Assembly: GCF_025567385.1 (NCBI RefSeq)
Contig: NZ_JAOQJU010000023.1
Location: 1-50,838, forward strand
DNA from: Claveliimonas acetigenes
GTDB lineage: Bacteria; Bacillota; Clostridia; Lachnospirales; Lachnospiraceae
Direction of reading: 5' to 3'
DNA length: 50,838 nt
Positions 8,155 through 15,565 of this stretch are shown one piece after another. A model generated the notes under the pieces. The model was not told where the DNA came from, did no database searches, and saw only the letters and a list, made by a program, of their open reading frames with translations. Within the stretch, counting starts at the first letter, position 1, and each line of letters begins with the position of its first letter. A program made the translations under genes and the position numbers.

Positions 8155-8523
8155 TTATCTTACCAACATCTGCGCCGCAAAGACTGCCGCCACGCCAAGG
8201 ACAACGCTGATGCATATGTAGGCAAAGGCCGCCACCGTCTGCCCGTTTTTCATAAGGTCTGCGGATTCATATGCAAATGTGGAAAAGGTAGTAAATCCGC
8301 CGCAAATGCCCACCCGGAGCATCAGCGCCACCTGCGGAGGAAACGATTTATTTTCCGCAGCTATCGCAGCGATCAGGCTGATCAAAAATGCCCCGATGAC
8401 ATTGATCGCCAGTGTTTTTACCGGGAATCCACTTTCCATCTCAAATGGCAGAAGCCCAATTAAGTATCTGCACACCGTACCTATAAATCCGCCAATCCCT
8501 ACAATCACACAATTCAACATCAT
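8155..8523 (-). CDS. crcB: CrcB/FluC fluoride channel
   Basis: A 122-residue four-TM protein. FluC channels are dual-topology dimers that export fluoride passively. The family motifs are all visible: GIGGFIGTVCRYLIG at the N-terminus, the pore asparagine region AINVIGAFLIS in TM2, and GICGGFTTFSTFAYES in TM3, where the broken-helix sodium site and the phenylalanines lining the pore lie. The start is one of two adjacent ATG codons (8518-8523) with GGAGA upstream. Many genomes carry a pair of crcB genes behind a fluoride riboswitch; here only one is present and an alpha/beta hydrolase pseudogene lies directly upstream, with no riboswitch that I can see. Confidence 0.93.
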   Translation of the reverse strand: MMLNCVIVGIGGFIGTVCRYLIGLLPFEMESGFPVKTLAINVIGAFLISLIAAIAAENKSFPPQVALMLRVGICGGFTTFSTFAYESADLMKNGQTVAAFAYICISVVLGVAAVFAAQMLVR

Positions 8524-8538
8524 ATTCTCCTATTCTGC

Positions 8539-8918
8539 GCTTCTGTTTGCCTGTTCCTCCTAAGTCGCACCCGCAATATTTTCCCCGCCGTACGCGGCAA
8601 TATAAGCTGCTGTCAGCGCGCCATTGGAGTGCCCGCAGACCACAGTCTTTTCTCCAATCACATTCTGTATAGTCCTCCCACACTCCCATCTGACCATGAC
8701 TCAGCAGCAAAGCAGGCCTCTCATTCTCCACCTCGCCATAATTGATGATATTCCCATTTGGAAGGGCAGACTGTTTTTTTCTGCATTTACAACCTTCCGG
8801 TTTTTGACATTTTCATCGTACCAATGCAGATTCCTGTAGGCAAAAACAGCAAATACCGCCGCCCTATAATAAGAATTACCGCCAAAATAAAACCCATGAT
8901 AAGAAATACTTTTTTCAT
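8539..8918 (-). pseudogene. Alpha/beta hydrolase pseudogene
   Basis: A decayed hydrolase gene. It begins at ATG 8916-8918 behind AAGGAGG with MKKVFLIMGFILAVILIIG, a signal anchor. After frame changes it continues with NGNIINYGEVENERPALLL and SHGQMGVWEDY (the region before the oxyanion hole). After an internal deletion comes VIGEKTVVCGHSNGALTAAY, the nucleophile elbow with GHSNG, followed by IAAYGGENIAGA and a stop. The acid and histidine parts of the triad are lost. Several frameshifts and at least one deletion rule out a working enzyme. Confidence 0.75.
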
Positions 8919-9019
8919 AATCGATGTCCTCCTTAGACTTTTCCCATATTTCCTATCATTATGAGTATTACGCTATCATAAATCCATTAATCGCAATTGT
9001 CAAATAAATCCAATTTTTG

Positions 9020-9415
9020 TTATTCCACCCCATACGCAAACGGCAACAGCTCTCTTGCTTTCACTTTCTTTTCCTCTCCATCGATCCGAAGGATCACGCT
9101 GCACTCCGGCATATAGTCATTCAACATCTGGCGGCAGTTGCCGCAGGGCGGAACGATCTCCCCGCCGTCTTTTCCCCGGACGGCAACAATCGCCTCAAAT
9201 TCTCGCTCTCCCTGCGTGATCGCGGTTCCTATGGCAACCTGCTCGGCGCAGGCACCATGCAATGAATATACATTTACTCCAGCATATACGTTCCCGCTTT
9301 TGCATCTCACCGCCGCTCCCACCGTATGGTTTTGCTCCGCCTCGTCATAATTGGATTGAATGACCCTCTGCGCTTCCGTTAATAATTCATAATCCGCTCT
9401 TGTCAATGCTTTCAT
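9020..9415 (-). CDS. Cytidine deaminase-like protein (blasticidin-S deaminase type)
   Basis: A 131-residue zinc-dependent deaminase of the small tetrameric cytidine deaminase class. The zinc ligands are C56 in HGACAEQ, C91 and C94 in PCGNCRQ, and E58 is the proton shuttle. The first ligand motif is C-A-E as in blasticidin-S deaminase and tetrameric cytidine deaminases. The N-terminal TVGAAV segment and the NVYSLHG nucleoside-contact segment are present. It may act in pyrimidine salvage or on a nucleoside antibiotic; substrate choice cannot be told from the sequence. It is flanked by broken genes and IS remnants but is itself intact. Confidence 0.85.
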   Translation of the reverse strand: MKALTRADYELLTEAQRVIQSNYDEAEQNHTVGAAVRCKSGNVYAGVNVYSLHGACAEQVAIGTAITQGEREFEAIVAVRGKDGGEIVPPCGNCRQMLNDYMPECSVILRIDGEEKKVKARELLPFAYGVE

Positions 9416-9477
9416 TTTCCACCTCCGTTATATAACCTCTTATTTTTAATCAGAATAGAAATCGTTTCAAATATACA

Positions 9478-10030
9478 TTACATGGAAGACTTGTAATCAG
9501 TATAGGTTCCTTTATAATGCTTGATACGGCTCTTGTCCAGAAGGATCTCAATCCATTCATCTGATCCGGTCAAGGCGGCCTGCTCTTTTTTATAATCGCT
9601 GGATTTCAAACGTACAAGAAATGAAACTCCTTTATCCATCATTCGAATAAACGCCGTCGTAGATGGATATCCCCTGTCCATCACAACCAGAAATGGCTGC
9701 GAATCGCCTATTGTTTCACGAACACGATCTATCTGTTCTTCCGCAAGGCGCATTTCATCAAACTTACATTTACAGCGGTCACTTTCCAGAATCATGCGGC
9801 TCATAACATCATACAGACATCCCAAACCAATGGAAGCCTGCGGTTTCGTCCCTTTTCTACTAGAAGTTCCGAATTCTTCCAGAGTTTCCCTGGTAGTGGG
9901 GATATTGATTCCTGAACCGTCCGCAGCCAGAACGATATATCCTTGAAAGGTAGAAAATCCTGGTTCTGCGTAAAAATTTCTGTTATGATAGCGGTAAAGT
10001 TCATAAAAAGCCACCGGATTCAGCTGGGCA
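9478..10030 (-). mobile_element. IS4-family transposase fragment
   Basis: About 180 codons of a DDE transposase of IS4 type. The first catalytic aspartate region (VLAADGSGINIPTT) and the second (FLVVMDRGYPS, followed by the hydrophobic strand VSFLVRLKSSDYKKE) are visible. The glutamate region is missing, and the N-terminus runs into the neighbouring IS30-like remnant without a start codon. No terminal inverted repeats could be found. It is a dead internal fragment. Confidence 0.8.
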
Positions 10031-10127
10031 TGCGGTGGAATTTACTCCCACACATTTGATATTTACTCTTTCATAGAAAAGTGGTATGGTTATCTCTCCT
10101 TCTGACAGCAGTAGAAGGAGGAACTCT

Positions 10128-11136
10128 ATGAGTAAATATATTCCCGGCAACCAGAAACATCTTACCCTTGAAAACCGTATTTATCTCGAAAATGAATTGG
10201 ACAAAGGCACATCCTTTAAAGATATCGCCAGATTTTTCTGCAAAGATTCGACCACCATCTCTAAAGAGGTCAAGACATACCGCCTGTCTGACTGGTATCA
10301 CAAAGGCACCTTTTATAATGCCCGGTTCGCAGACAGGGAATATCGTAAAAAGCTTCGGGATTCCAGAACCGGTATTAACATGACGAAACAGGAGCTACAC
10401 AAAAAAGGATAAGAGCATTTCCCCATTGATTGAACAGGGGCAGTCACCTTACCATATCCTGACCAACCATCCAGAGTTAGATATGTCTGTCCGTACCAAG
10501 TATTCCTATCTGGATCAAGGACTGTTTTTACCAACAGACTTTACAGCGACTTTTGCAGCCTGAAGCTTTCCTCCTATGTTGAAATGGACACCGTCCATTC
10601 TTCCAGAGAGTCAAAGAAAACCCTGCTGACCATATTTTTTACTAAAGAAAAGCTTTTTCTTGCATTCCTTTATGCCCCGGTGTACAGAAGGCGGGGTACG
10701 CCTTGTATTTGACTGTCTGGAAAAACATATAGGAACTTATGAATTCATTTCCATGTTTGAATATATCCTGACCGACCGGGGTTCGGAATTCGGTGATCCG
10801 GATGCGCTGGAAACCGGTGTAAATGGAATTCAGCGTTCCAGCATTTATTATTGTGATCCAAATGCGGAGCGACCAGAAAGGCGGGCTGGAACAGGCACAT
10901 ACCATGCTGCGGATGGTCTTTCCCAACGGAACCAGTTTTGAATTCCTTACCCAACGGGATGTGAACACAATCGTGAACCATATTACTTCACCCCCAAGGG
11001 AGATCCTTGGCGGAAAACGCCGTATAACGCAGCACTGGAAACACTTGAAAAAGAAACCCTGAAAGCATTTCAGCTCAGGCTGATTGAACCTAATCAGGTC
11101 AACCTAACGCCTAAGCCGATCCGCGTTAACCATTAA
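10128..11136 (+). pseudogene. IS30-family transposase pseudogene
   Basis: A transposase gene of IS30 type with several frameshifts. It opens at ATG 10128 behind AGAAGGAGG with MSKYIPGNQKHLTLENRIYL and a helix-turn-helix region (GTSFKDIARFFCKDSTTISK). The frame breaks at 10,412. Later parts are readable in different frames: YILTDRGSEFGDPDALE (catalytic aspartate), then in another frame SDQKGGLEQAHTMLRM and FEFLTQRDVNTIVNHI, and finally ALETLEKETLKAFQLRLIEP up to TAA at 11,134-11,136. At least three frameshifts make it inactive. It abuts the IS4 fragment on its left. Confidence 0.85.
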
Positions 11137-11145
11137 TCAACTATC

Positions 11146-12231
11146 TTAAAAATCTGCTGTCAGACTGGAAGTAAACTTTTCACATTCTTCAATGTCCTCA
11201 CTGCATTCTACGATTTCTTCTGCTTCAACATCAAAAGCATTCTCCTCTGCTGTTACCTCATGATCTGGATTACTCAAAAGAGTATCCTGTAAAGATACTT
11301 TCAATTTATCACAACATGGTTTAAATGACATATAAGTCAATCCGCCTCCGATAACGCCTCCAACTACTGGTATTGCATGCTTAAAGAAACCTGTAAAAAC
11401 TTCTTTTGTCATTTTAACACCAAACCATTTTGCTGTACTCTTAACTATCGGATAAATTGTTCCTTTCGTCAGTGCTTTTTTCATTAACTGTTTCTGAACA
11501 CCAGAACCAAGCGCTTTCGCAACTGCTTTCAATGCATTATTTGCACCTGCCACACCATACATTACTCCCAAGCAAAGAGTAAGGATATTCAACGTCTCTG
11601 CATCAAATTTCTTTCCTTTTTCCGTAACATCAATTTCTGGAAAACCATATAAATACAGCAACTTTTGTGTTGCTCTCAACATATATCCATAATACTGAAC
11701 AATATCAGCCGGAATGGTTGCTGCCATTGCAAAACCACCGGGCATCGACAAAGCAACCGAAATACCAGAAACACAATTTCTTTCATATTTGATTACTTCA
11801 TCGGCATATTTTTCAATTTCCTTTGTGGTGATACCTGCATGTGCTGGGTTAAATTCTATTGCGTCATTAATTACCTCTTGTGGATAACCCTTCATAAACT
11901 CACTGCGTAAAAACTCGTCTCGCTTGATACAAATACCTGGTACTTTTAATCCCATTATAATCACATCTTCGATGTCAACTTGACCGTCTCCATTTACATC
12001 CATGACCTTATTTACAATTTCTGTTGATTTATTCGCTCCTTCTTTCACTTTTGAAGATGCTTTTTCTACCAGTTTTTGAGTATTATCCGTCACATTTACT
12101 CTTGTCTCATTAATTTTGTCTTTATCTATTTTAGAAATATTATTAGCAACTTTATGAGATGTATTTGCCACAGTTTTTCCAATTTCTCCTGCTATATTTG
12201 AAATCGAATTCCCTATTCTTTTCAAAGCCAT
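11146..12231 (-). CDS. EcsC-family protein with a dockerin-like calcium loop
   Basis: A 361-residue protein from ATG 12229-12231 (MALKRIGNS), chosen because GGGAGG lies nine bases upstream; a further upstream ATG would overlap that site. The N-terminal 75 residues form a long amphipathic, coiled-coil-like helix. Residues 78-89 read DVNGDGQVDIED, a canonical EF-hand/dockerin-type calcium loop. The remaining part is the EcsC domain, with SMPGGFAMAATIPADIVQYY and two glycine-rich hydrophobic segments (CLGVMYGVAGANNAL and IPVVGGVIGGGLTYM). The C-terminus is acidic. EcsC proteins are membrane-associated and of unclear role. It ends ten bases from the IS30 remnant but its own C-terminus appears complete. 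Confidence 0.82.
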   Translation of the reverse strand: MALKRIGNSISNIAGEIGKTVANTSHKVANNISKIDKDKINETRVNVTDNTQKLVEKASSKVKEGANKSTEIVNKVMDVNGDGQVDIEDVIIMGLKVPGICIKRDEFLRSEFMKGYPQEVINDAIEFNPAHAGITTKEIEKYADEVIKYERNCVSGISVALSMPGGFAMAATIPADIVQYYGYMLRATQKLLYLYGFPEIDVTEKGKKFDAETLNILTLCLGVMYGVAGANNALKAVAKALGSGVQKQLMKKALTKGTIYPIVKSTAKWFGVKMTKEVFTGFFKHAIPVVGGVIGGGLTYMSFKPCCDKLKVSLQDTLLSNPDHEVTAEENAFDVEAEEIVECSEDIEECEKFTSSLTADF

Positions 12232-12644
12232 TCCCTTCTTCCTCCCCATGATATTTTAAAACTGTCTATTCATCACACAATTTGTATTTTTCGCGAAATC
12301 ATGCATTAACAAGATTATACCACTTCAATGCGTAAAATCATATGGTAGAAAATAACAAGCAATCAGCATACAGCTACCTACCACAGAGAGGTTAAATAGA
12401 AAAATGCAATCATAATGCAATCAAAAAGAGAAAGAGCCGCAAAACCCTTGAAAAATAAAGATTTGCGACTCTGCTCCAACTATTCAAACTCCTCGGCAGA
12501 TAACTTGAACTGGCTGTTTTTCTCTGTTTTTTAAAGGATTTATTATCCATATTCTTCAAAAAATGCTCTCGTATTTGTGCTTGTCCAAATTTTAGAGTCA
12601 AAATAGAGCCAGCATCCAAAGCCGCTATTTTTTTCTTATCTGCC
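12232..12644. other. Intergenic region without a convincing gene
   Basis: About 410 bp. A 69-codon minus-strand frame (12,410-12,619) has no ribosome site and no family signature. The promoter of the EcsC gene should lie near 12,260-12,330, which is A+T-rich, but I cannot assign -35 and -10 boxes with confidence. Confidence 0.35.
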
Positions 12645-12676
12645 CTAATTACATGGCTCTAGCGCCATGTAATTAG
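12645..12676. repeat. Inverted repeat, left boundary of the yjdF cassette
   Basis: CTAATTACATGGC and GCCATGTAATTAG are perfect 13-base arms around the loop TCTAGC. A near-copy lies at 13,590-13,611. No T run follows on either strand, so a simple terminator is less likely than a recombination or insertion scar. Confidence 0.7.
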
Positions 12677-12710
12677 AAATTTTCGTTAAACTATTCATGA
12701 TAAATCTTTT

Positions 12711-13328
12711 TCATTCACTATCTTCTATATCGATGATATTTTCATCATCAGTAAGATTTTGTTCTCTCTCCAAAATGTCTGTTACTATCTTCTTTAACAA
12801 AATCTTATTATACTTATTCTCCGAAGAAGAAATTCTCATAAGATTCTTATTACCTTTAATCACTTTTAGTTTGCTAATGTTTTTTAATTGTTTTATCAAA
12901 TATCTATGTTTTTTCTTTTCAGTATGCTTCTCTTTCCTTTTCTGCTGTTTCAGCTCAAACTTCCGCTGTTTCTCTACTTCCCGTTTTTCCCGGCTCATAG
13001 TTTTACGTCCAGCTTTCAACTGCTCCTGCTGTAATTTCAAAGCCTGTTGCGACTTCGTGCCTATCCCGATGTTCTGTACCTGTTTTCGCACTTCTCTCTG
13101 TACCCGTTTCGGATTGCGACCAGCTTCCTTTACATCAGTTACCACAGCCGGACTAAATTTCAGTCGATAGTAGTTTCTCAGAACAAACTCATATATCTCA
13201 TAATCTTTCGGCTCCGCTCCAAACGTAACCTTGCATACAGATAACTTTCCCTCCGATATGCGTTCAAACACACCTATCCAGAATGGTTCCTCAAAAAATA
13301 CTGTCAATCTGCCCGATACTTTGTCCAT
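12711..13328 (-). CDS. yjdF: YjdF family protein (DUF2992) with C-terminal extension
   Basis: A 205-residue protein. Residues 1-135 match the YjdF family: MDKVSGRLTVFFEEPFWIGV at the start, then KVTFGAEPKDYEIYEF and the basic, glutamine-rich helical part (QQALKLQQEQ, FELKQQKRKEKH). YjdF proteins usually end there, at about 135-140 residues. Here the frame continues for 70 residues, basic then acidic, ending ILEREQNLTDDENIIDIEDSE, probably by read-through after loss of the original stop. The family is linked to riboswitches that respond to azaaromatic compounds, so a role in tolerance of such toxins is likely, though the biochemical activity is unknown. The ATG 13,326-13,328 has TAAGGAGG upstream, within a structured leader. 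A fragment of a second copy lies at 8.0-8.1 kb. Confidence 0.9.
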   Translation of the reverse strand: MDKVSGRLTVFFEEPFWIGVFERISEGKLSVCKVTFGAEPKDYEIYEFVLRNYYRLKFSPAVVTDVKEAGRNPKRVQREVRKQVQNIGIGTKSQQALKLQQEQLKAGRKTMSREKREVEKQRKFELKQQKRKEKHTEKKKHRYLIKQLKNISKLKVIKGNKNLMRISSSENKYNKILLKKIVTDILEREQNLTDDENIIDIEDSE

Positions 13329-13471
13329 GACAATTCCTCCTTAAATAATTGTACTGAACAAAGAATGGACGACCCTAAGGAGGGAGGGCTACTTACACCA
13401 AAGTGGTGCGGTCGGACTACCTACCGGCTCTATAAGAGATATTATCCCTTACGTTGTGTTTTTATCTCTGC
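13329..13471 (-). promoter_or_regulatory. yjdF riboswitch-type leader
   Basis: The 140-base leader of yjdF. A promoter with extended -10 (TGG TAAAAT, -10 at 13,478-13,483) fits a start near 13,471. Several helices can form, such as GAGCCGGTAGG with downstream pyrimidines. The octamer CCTCCTTA in the leader RNA (complement of 13,376-13,383) is exactly complementary to TAAGGAGG, the ribosome site of yjdF about 30 bases downstream, so sequestration of that site can be seen directly. yjdF-motif RNAs, riboswitches for azaaromatics, occur at this position in other Firmicutes. I assign the class by position and did not match the consensus base by base. Confidence 0.72.
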
Positions 13472-13509
13472 GCCTTGATTTTACCATACTATCAGCGGTT
13501 TTTCTACAA

Positions 13510-13539
13510 GAAATAAAGGGCATAGCAATCGCCATGCCC
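13510..13539 (-). terminator. Terminator downstream of cptN
   Basis: On the minus strand GGGCATGGC pairs with GCTATGCCC around GATT, followed by TTTATTTCTT. It closes the cptIN transcription unit before the yjdF promoter. Confidence 0.7.
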
Positions 13540-13589
13540 CGAATTTCTACAATTCCAATGCCCTCTCAATTTTCTGTTACTTCTCTATC

Positions 13590-13611
13590 TACATGGCGCT
13601 AGCGCCATGTA
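13590..13611. repeat. Perfect 22-bp palindrome, right boundary of the yjdF cassette
   Basis: The 20 bases ACATGGCGCTAGCGCCATGT at 13,591-13,610 are their own reverse complement, and one further pair extends the palindrome on each side. Its right half plus flank (AGCGCCATGTAATTA) is repeated in the same orientation at 12,661-12,675. The two copies lie about 940 bp apart and enclose yjdF, its leader and the cptN terminator. Confidence 0.8.
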
Positions 13612-13633
13612 ATTATTACACCAATAGGGAAAG

Positions 13634-14104
13634 CTATCTGTGCTTCCTCAACTTCTCCAATATCACCATAACGTCCGGCTGCGTTGGCGTGAATTTAATA
13701 CCACGCTTCAACATCCCCACAACTTTTCTCGCTTTTTGCTCAATCTCTCTGGCAGTATGCTCACTTGTCAGCATCAGATGATTTCCAGCGATTGTATATT
13801 CCCGTTCTATGTATTCTTCTGTTATCGGAAACATATCTTATATCAAAAATGCGCCCTCCCGGCTGTCGTCCAGTTTGACGATATGGAGAATGTCGCAAGG
13901 TTTCCCGGCTTTTTCTTTTTTCTCCATAATCCGTCTGTATTTGCCAATGCGGCTAGACAATGGTATCATCCAGTATATCCCGGTACTTGTATCTTCAAAA
14001 CAGTAATAATGCGGTCTATTTTCAGCCTTATTACCTTTGAGATACGGGTCTGGCATATCTTCAAAAAATTTATCCTTGATAATATAAAAGCCTGTTTTCT
14101 TCAT
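13634..14104 (-). pseudogene. cptN: CptN-type type III toxin with in-frame stop
   Basis: A ToxN/CptN-family endoribonuclease gene of 157 codons interrupted by one stop. The N-terminal 88 residues begin MKKTGFYIIKDKFFEDMPDPYLKGN and include RPHYYCFEDTSTG, YWMIPLSSRIGKY and PCDILHIVKLDD, and end at AFLI. After TAA at 13,838-13,840 the same frame continues with DMFPITEEYIEREYTIAGNH and KRGIKFTPTQPDV. Homologues have glutamine between these parts (LIQDMFP), so a single CAA to TAA change explains the break. The conserved lysine/arginine and FTPTQPDV parts are otherwise kept. The toxin cleaves RNA and is held inactive by the repeat RNA encoded just upstream. Whether re-initiation at ATG 13,832-13,834 yields a split toxin is untested; inactivation is more likely. 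The gene starts behind GAGGAC. Confidence 0.85.
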
Positions 14105-14121
14105 TTGCCTGTCCTCATTAC

Positions 14122-14151
14122 AGAAAAGTCCCTCGCCTTGCGGCGAAGGAC
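14122..14151 (-). terminator. Terminator between cptI repeats and cptN
   Basis: On the minus strand GTCCTTCGCC pairs with GGCGAGGGAC around GCAA, followed by CTTTTC. A leaky terminator at exactly this position, between antitoxin RNA repeats and toxin gene, is the hallmark of type III toxin-antitoxin loci and sets the RNA-to-toxin ratio. Confidence 0.88.
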
Positions 14152-14255
14152 TATACTTTCAACCCAACCATTTATATACCGCATATCGGTCAGCGGTAAA
14201 CTTTCAACCCGACCATTTATATACCACATATCGGTCAGTGGTAGACTTTCTTTGT
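14152..14255 (-). ncRNA. cptI: CptI-type antitoxin RNA, 45-nt tandem repeats
   Basis: Two complete 45-bp units (14,155-14,199 and 14,200-14,244) and the start of a third. Read on the minus strand, each unit offers two interleaved stems, the H-type pseudoknot expected of these RNAs: ACCAC pairs with GTGGT, and GACC between them pairs with a later GGTC. In the other unit the first stem is ACCGC with GCGGT, a compensatory change, and the second stem is kept with a G-U pair. The toxin cuts the transcript into single repeats, which then bind and block it. Only about two repeats remain; other systems usually have two to five. Confidence 0.85.
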
Positions 14256-14261
14256 ACCTAC

Positions 14262-14290
14262 ATTCTAGTAAGTGCAAAGAGGAAAGTCAA
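14262..14290 (-). promoter_or_regulatory. Promoter of the cptIN locus
   Basis: On the minus strand -35 TTGACT (14,285-14,290) and -10 TAGAAT (14,262-14,267) are 17 bp apart, a strong sigma-A promoter. It would start transcription near 14,255, directly before the repeats. Confidence 0.85.
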
Positions 14291-14741
14291 TAGAACTTCC
14301 CATTAAAATTTTATGCAGATAACCGCTAATTATTCCCGTTACGCAGTAAAAGCTGAATTTGAGCGATATAGGTACAAAATATCGTCCACGCCATTTTGGC
14401 ACTCTTAACCCCTCATAATGCTGGATTTCCGAGCTCTATTTTTTTATTCAAACTCGGCTCCGTCGTGCCAAAACTTAACGGAATTAATTAAAGTTTTTCT
14501 TGCAATATGCCTAATTTTTATTTCTATTACATAATTTCCATTGGCTTTCTGATGAACTGTTGCCAGAATGTTACCATGGGTTAAGTATAACATATAAAAG
14601 TGAGAACGCAAAGATTCATTTGACAATGCACACCTCTCTAGTTTTTTCTCATCTCAAATCATACTATTAAATTGAAACCCAAATTATGTTTTACATCAAT
14701 CTATCTCAACACATTTTTCAATAACAATTATCAAGTGCTCT
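14291..14741. other. Intergenic region with one copy of a dispersed repeat
   Basis: About 450 bp with low G+C and no convincing gene. A 60-codon minus-strand frame (14,444-14,626) lacks family similarity and a clear ribosome site. The segment at 14,410-14,455 is a copy of a repeat found again at 19,164-19,212. Confidence 0.4.
14410..14455. repeat. Dispersed repeat, copy A
   Basis: The core GCTGGATTTCCGAGCTC followed by a T-rich stretch and ATTCAAACTCG occurs here and, in the same orientation, at 19,164-19,212. The two copies bracket about 4.7 kb holding ycxB-like, tauE, merR, GNAT and lysR genes. Only copy B keeps a 9-bp inverted arm. Confidence 0.6.
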
Positions 14742-14894
14742 TTATATTATACTTATACCTATTTTCTTTAACTCTTGTTTCATTTGATTTTGGGGATTTT
14801 TGCATTTCTCTGACAGATCACATTCAAGTATAAGCCAACCATCGTTGTATACCGCATCAAATGTAGGAGTTGAAATCTCACTCGCCTGCATCAT
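14742..14894 (-). CDS. Possible 50-residue protein
   Basis: A short frame, MMQASEISTPTFDAVYNDGW at the start and MKQELKKIGISII at the end, downstream of the YcxB-like gene. Codon use is plausible and the composition looks protein-like (DGWLILECDLSEKC). No ribosome site precedes the tandem ATG codons, and an in-frame stop lies just upstream. It may be a small protein or the tail of a lost gene. Confidence 0.3.
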   Translation of the reverse strand: MMQASEISTPTFDAVYNDGWLILECDLSEKCKNPQNQMKQELKKIGISII

Positions 14895-14924
14895 TTTAAT
14901 TTAATATTCGCTGTATTGTTTTGT

Positions 14925-15464
14925 TTACTTATCATACATGGGGTGTATCCATCCATATTCTATTTCCGGATGCTGTTCTATCATCCACTGTTTAAACACT
15001 TCAGCATCCCCCTGTGTAAAACATTGTTTATCTAGCAAAACTCCTTCATTATTCTCACCTGTGGTGAGCTTGTAATACGACTTTGCTTCTTCATATTTCT
15101 GAATGTCTTCCCATTCTACTTTATTGTTGATTTTTCCGTTGATATATAGAGAAATATTTTTGCCTCCCACCACTACTTTACACAACCAGTCTTTTCCACC
15201 AAAGTTCCTGGCTCTCATCAGCCGAAATGTCTTATCGGCACGCATCCAGTGAAAAAAAACTCCTCGATATACAGCAACAAATGTAAGAAATGCTCCTATT
15301 GTTTTCCATTTTGCAGAAACATCTGCCCTGTCAAAATAGAACCACCCAAACACCCCTACTACAAAAATAAAACAATATACATAAAATAGCGGCAGCTTCC
15401 AGAATTTAGGAGTTGCCCACTTATCATAACGTTTTCGATCCATTACATATTCATTGACGAACAT
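14925..15464 (-). CDS. YcxB-like membrane protein
   Basis: A 179-residue protein with two membrane segments (about residues 24-45 and 52-74) and a C-terminal soluble domain of YcxB type. That domain is a small beta-rich, PH-like fold, seen as ISLYINGKINNKVEWEDIQK, then EAKSYYKLTTGENNEGVLLD, and a final helix (DAEVFKQWMIEQHPE). YcxB-like proteins are widespread in Firmicutes without a settled function. The ATG 15,462-15,464 has GGAGAAGG upstream. It is separated from tauE by a strong hairpin, so it is transcribed on its own. Confidence 0.8.
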   Translation of the reverse strand: MFVNEYVMDRKRYDKWATPKFWKLPLFYVYCFIFVVGVFGWFYFDRADVSAKWKTIGAFLTFVAVYRGVFFHWMRADKTFRLMRARNFGGKDWLCKVVVGGKNISLYINGKINNKVEWEDIQKYEEAKSYYKLTTGENNEGVLLDKQCFTQGDAEVFKQWMIEQHPEIEYGWIHPMYDK

Positions 15465-15512
15465 TTTGCCTTCTCCATTTTCATTTAACAGCTTTTTCTA
15501 CGTTTTCAAAAT

Positions 15513-15544
15513 ATATATGGCAGCTTTCATGAGCTGCCATATAT
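15513..15544 (-). terminator. Terminator after tauE
   Basis: ATATATGGCAGCT and AGCTGCCATATAT are perfect 13-base arms around a six-base loop. It lies 20 bp past the tauE stop, and the minus-strand side continues into an AT-rich stretch (ATATATATTTTG) rather than a clean T run. Confidence 0.7.
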
Positions 15545-15565
15545 GTACGATATAATCATTATTAA

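Noticed and set aside
8524..8760. Second crcB gene or fluoride riboswitch upstream of crcB
   Set aside because: The region reads as alpha/beta hydrolase remains (GHSNG), and no riboswitch-like structure could be seen.
12410..12619. 69-codon minus-strand frame
   Set aside because: No ribosome site, basic low-complexity composition and no recognisable domain.
14155..14250. Possible CRISPR-like array
   Set aside because: Two 45-bp units without spacers, with promoter, terminator and toxin gene around them; they are type III antitoxin repeats.
14444..14626. 60-codon minus-strand frame ending WHDGAEFE
   Set aside because: Its end is part of the dispersed repeat and the start lacks a ribosome site; chance frame is more likely.
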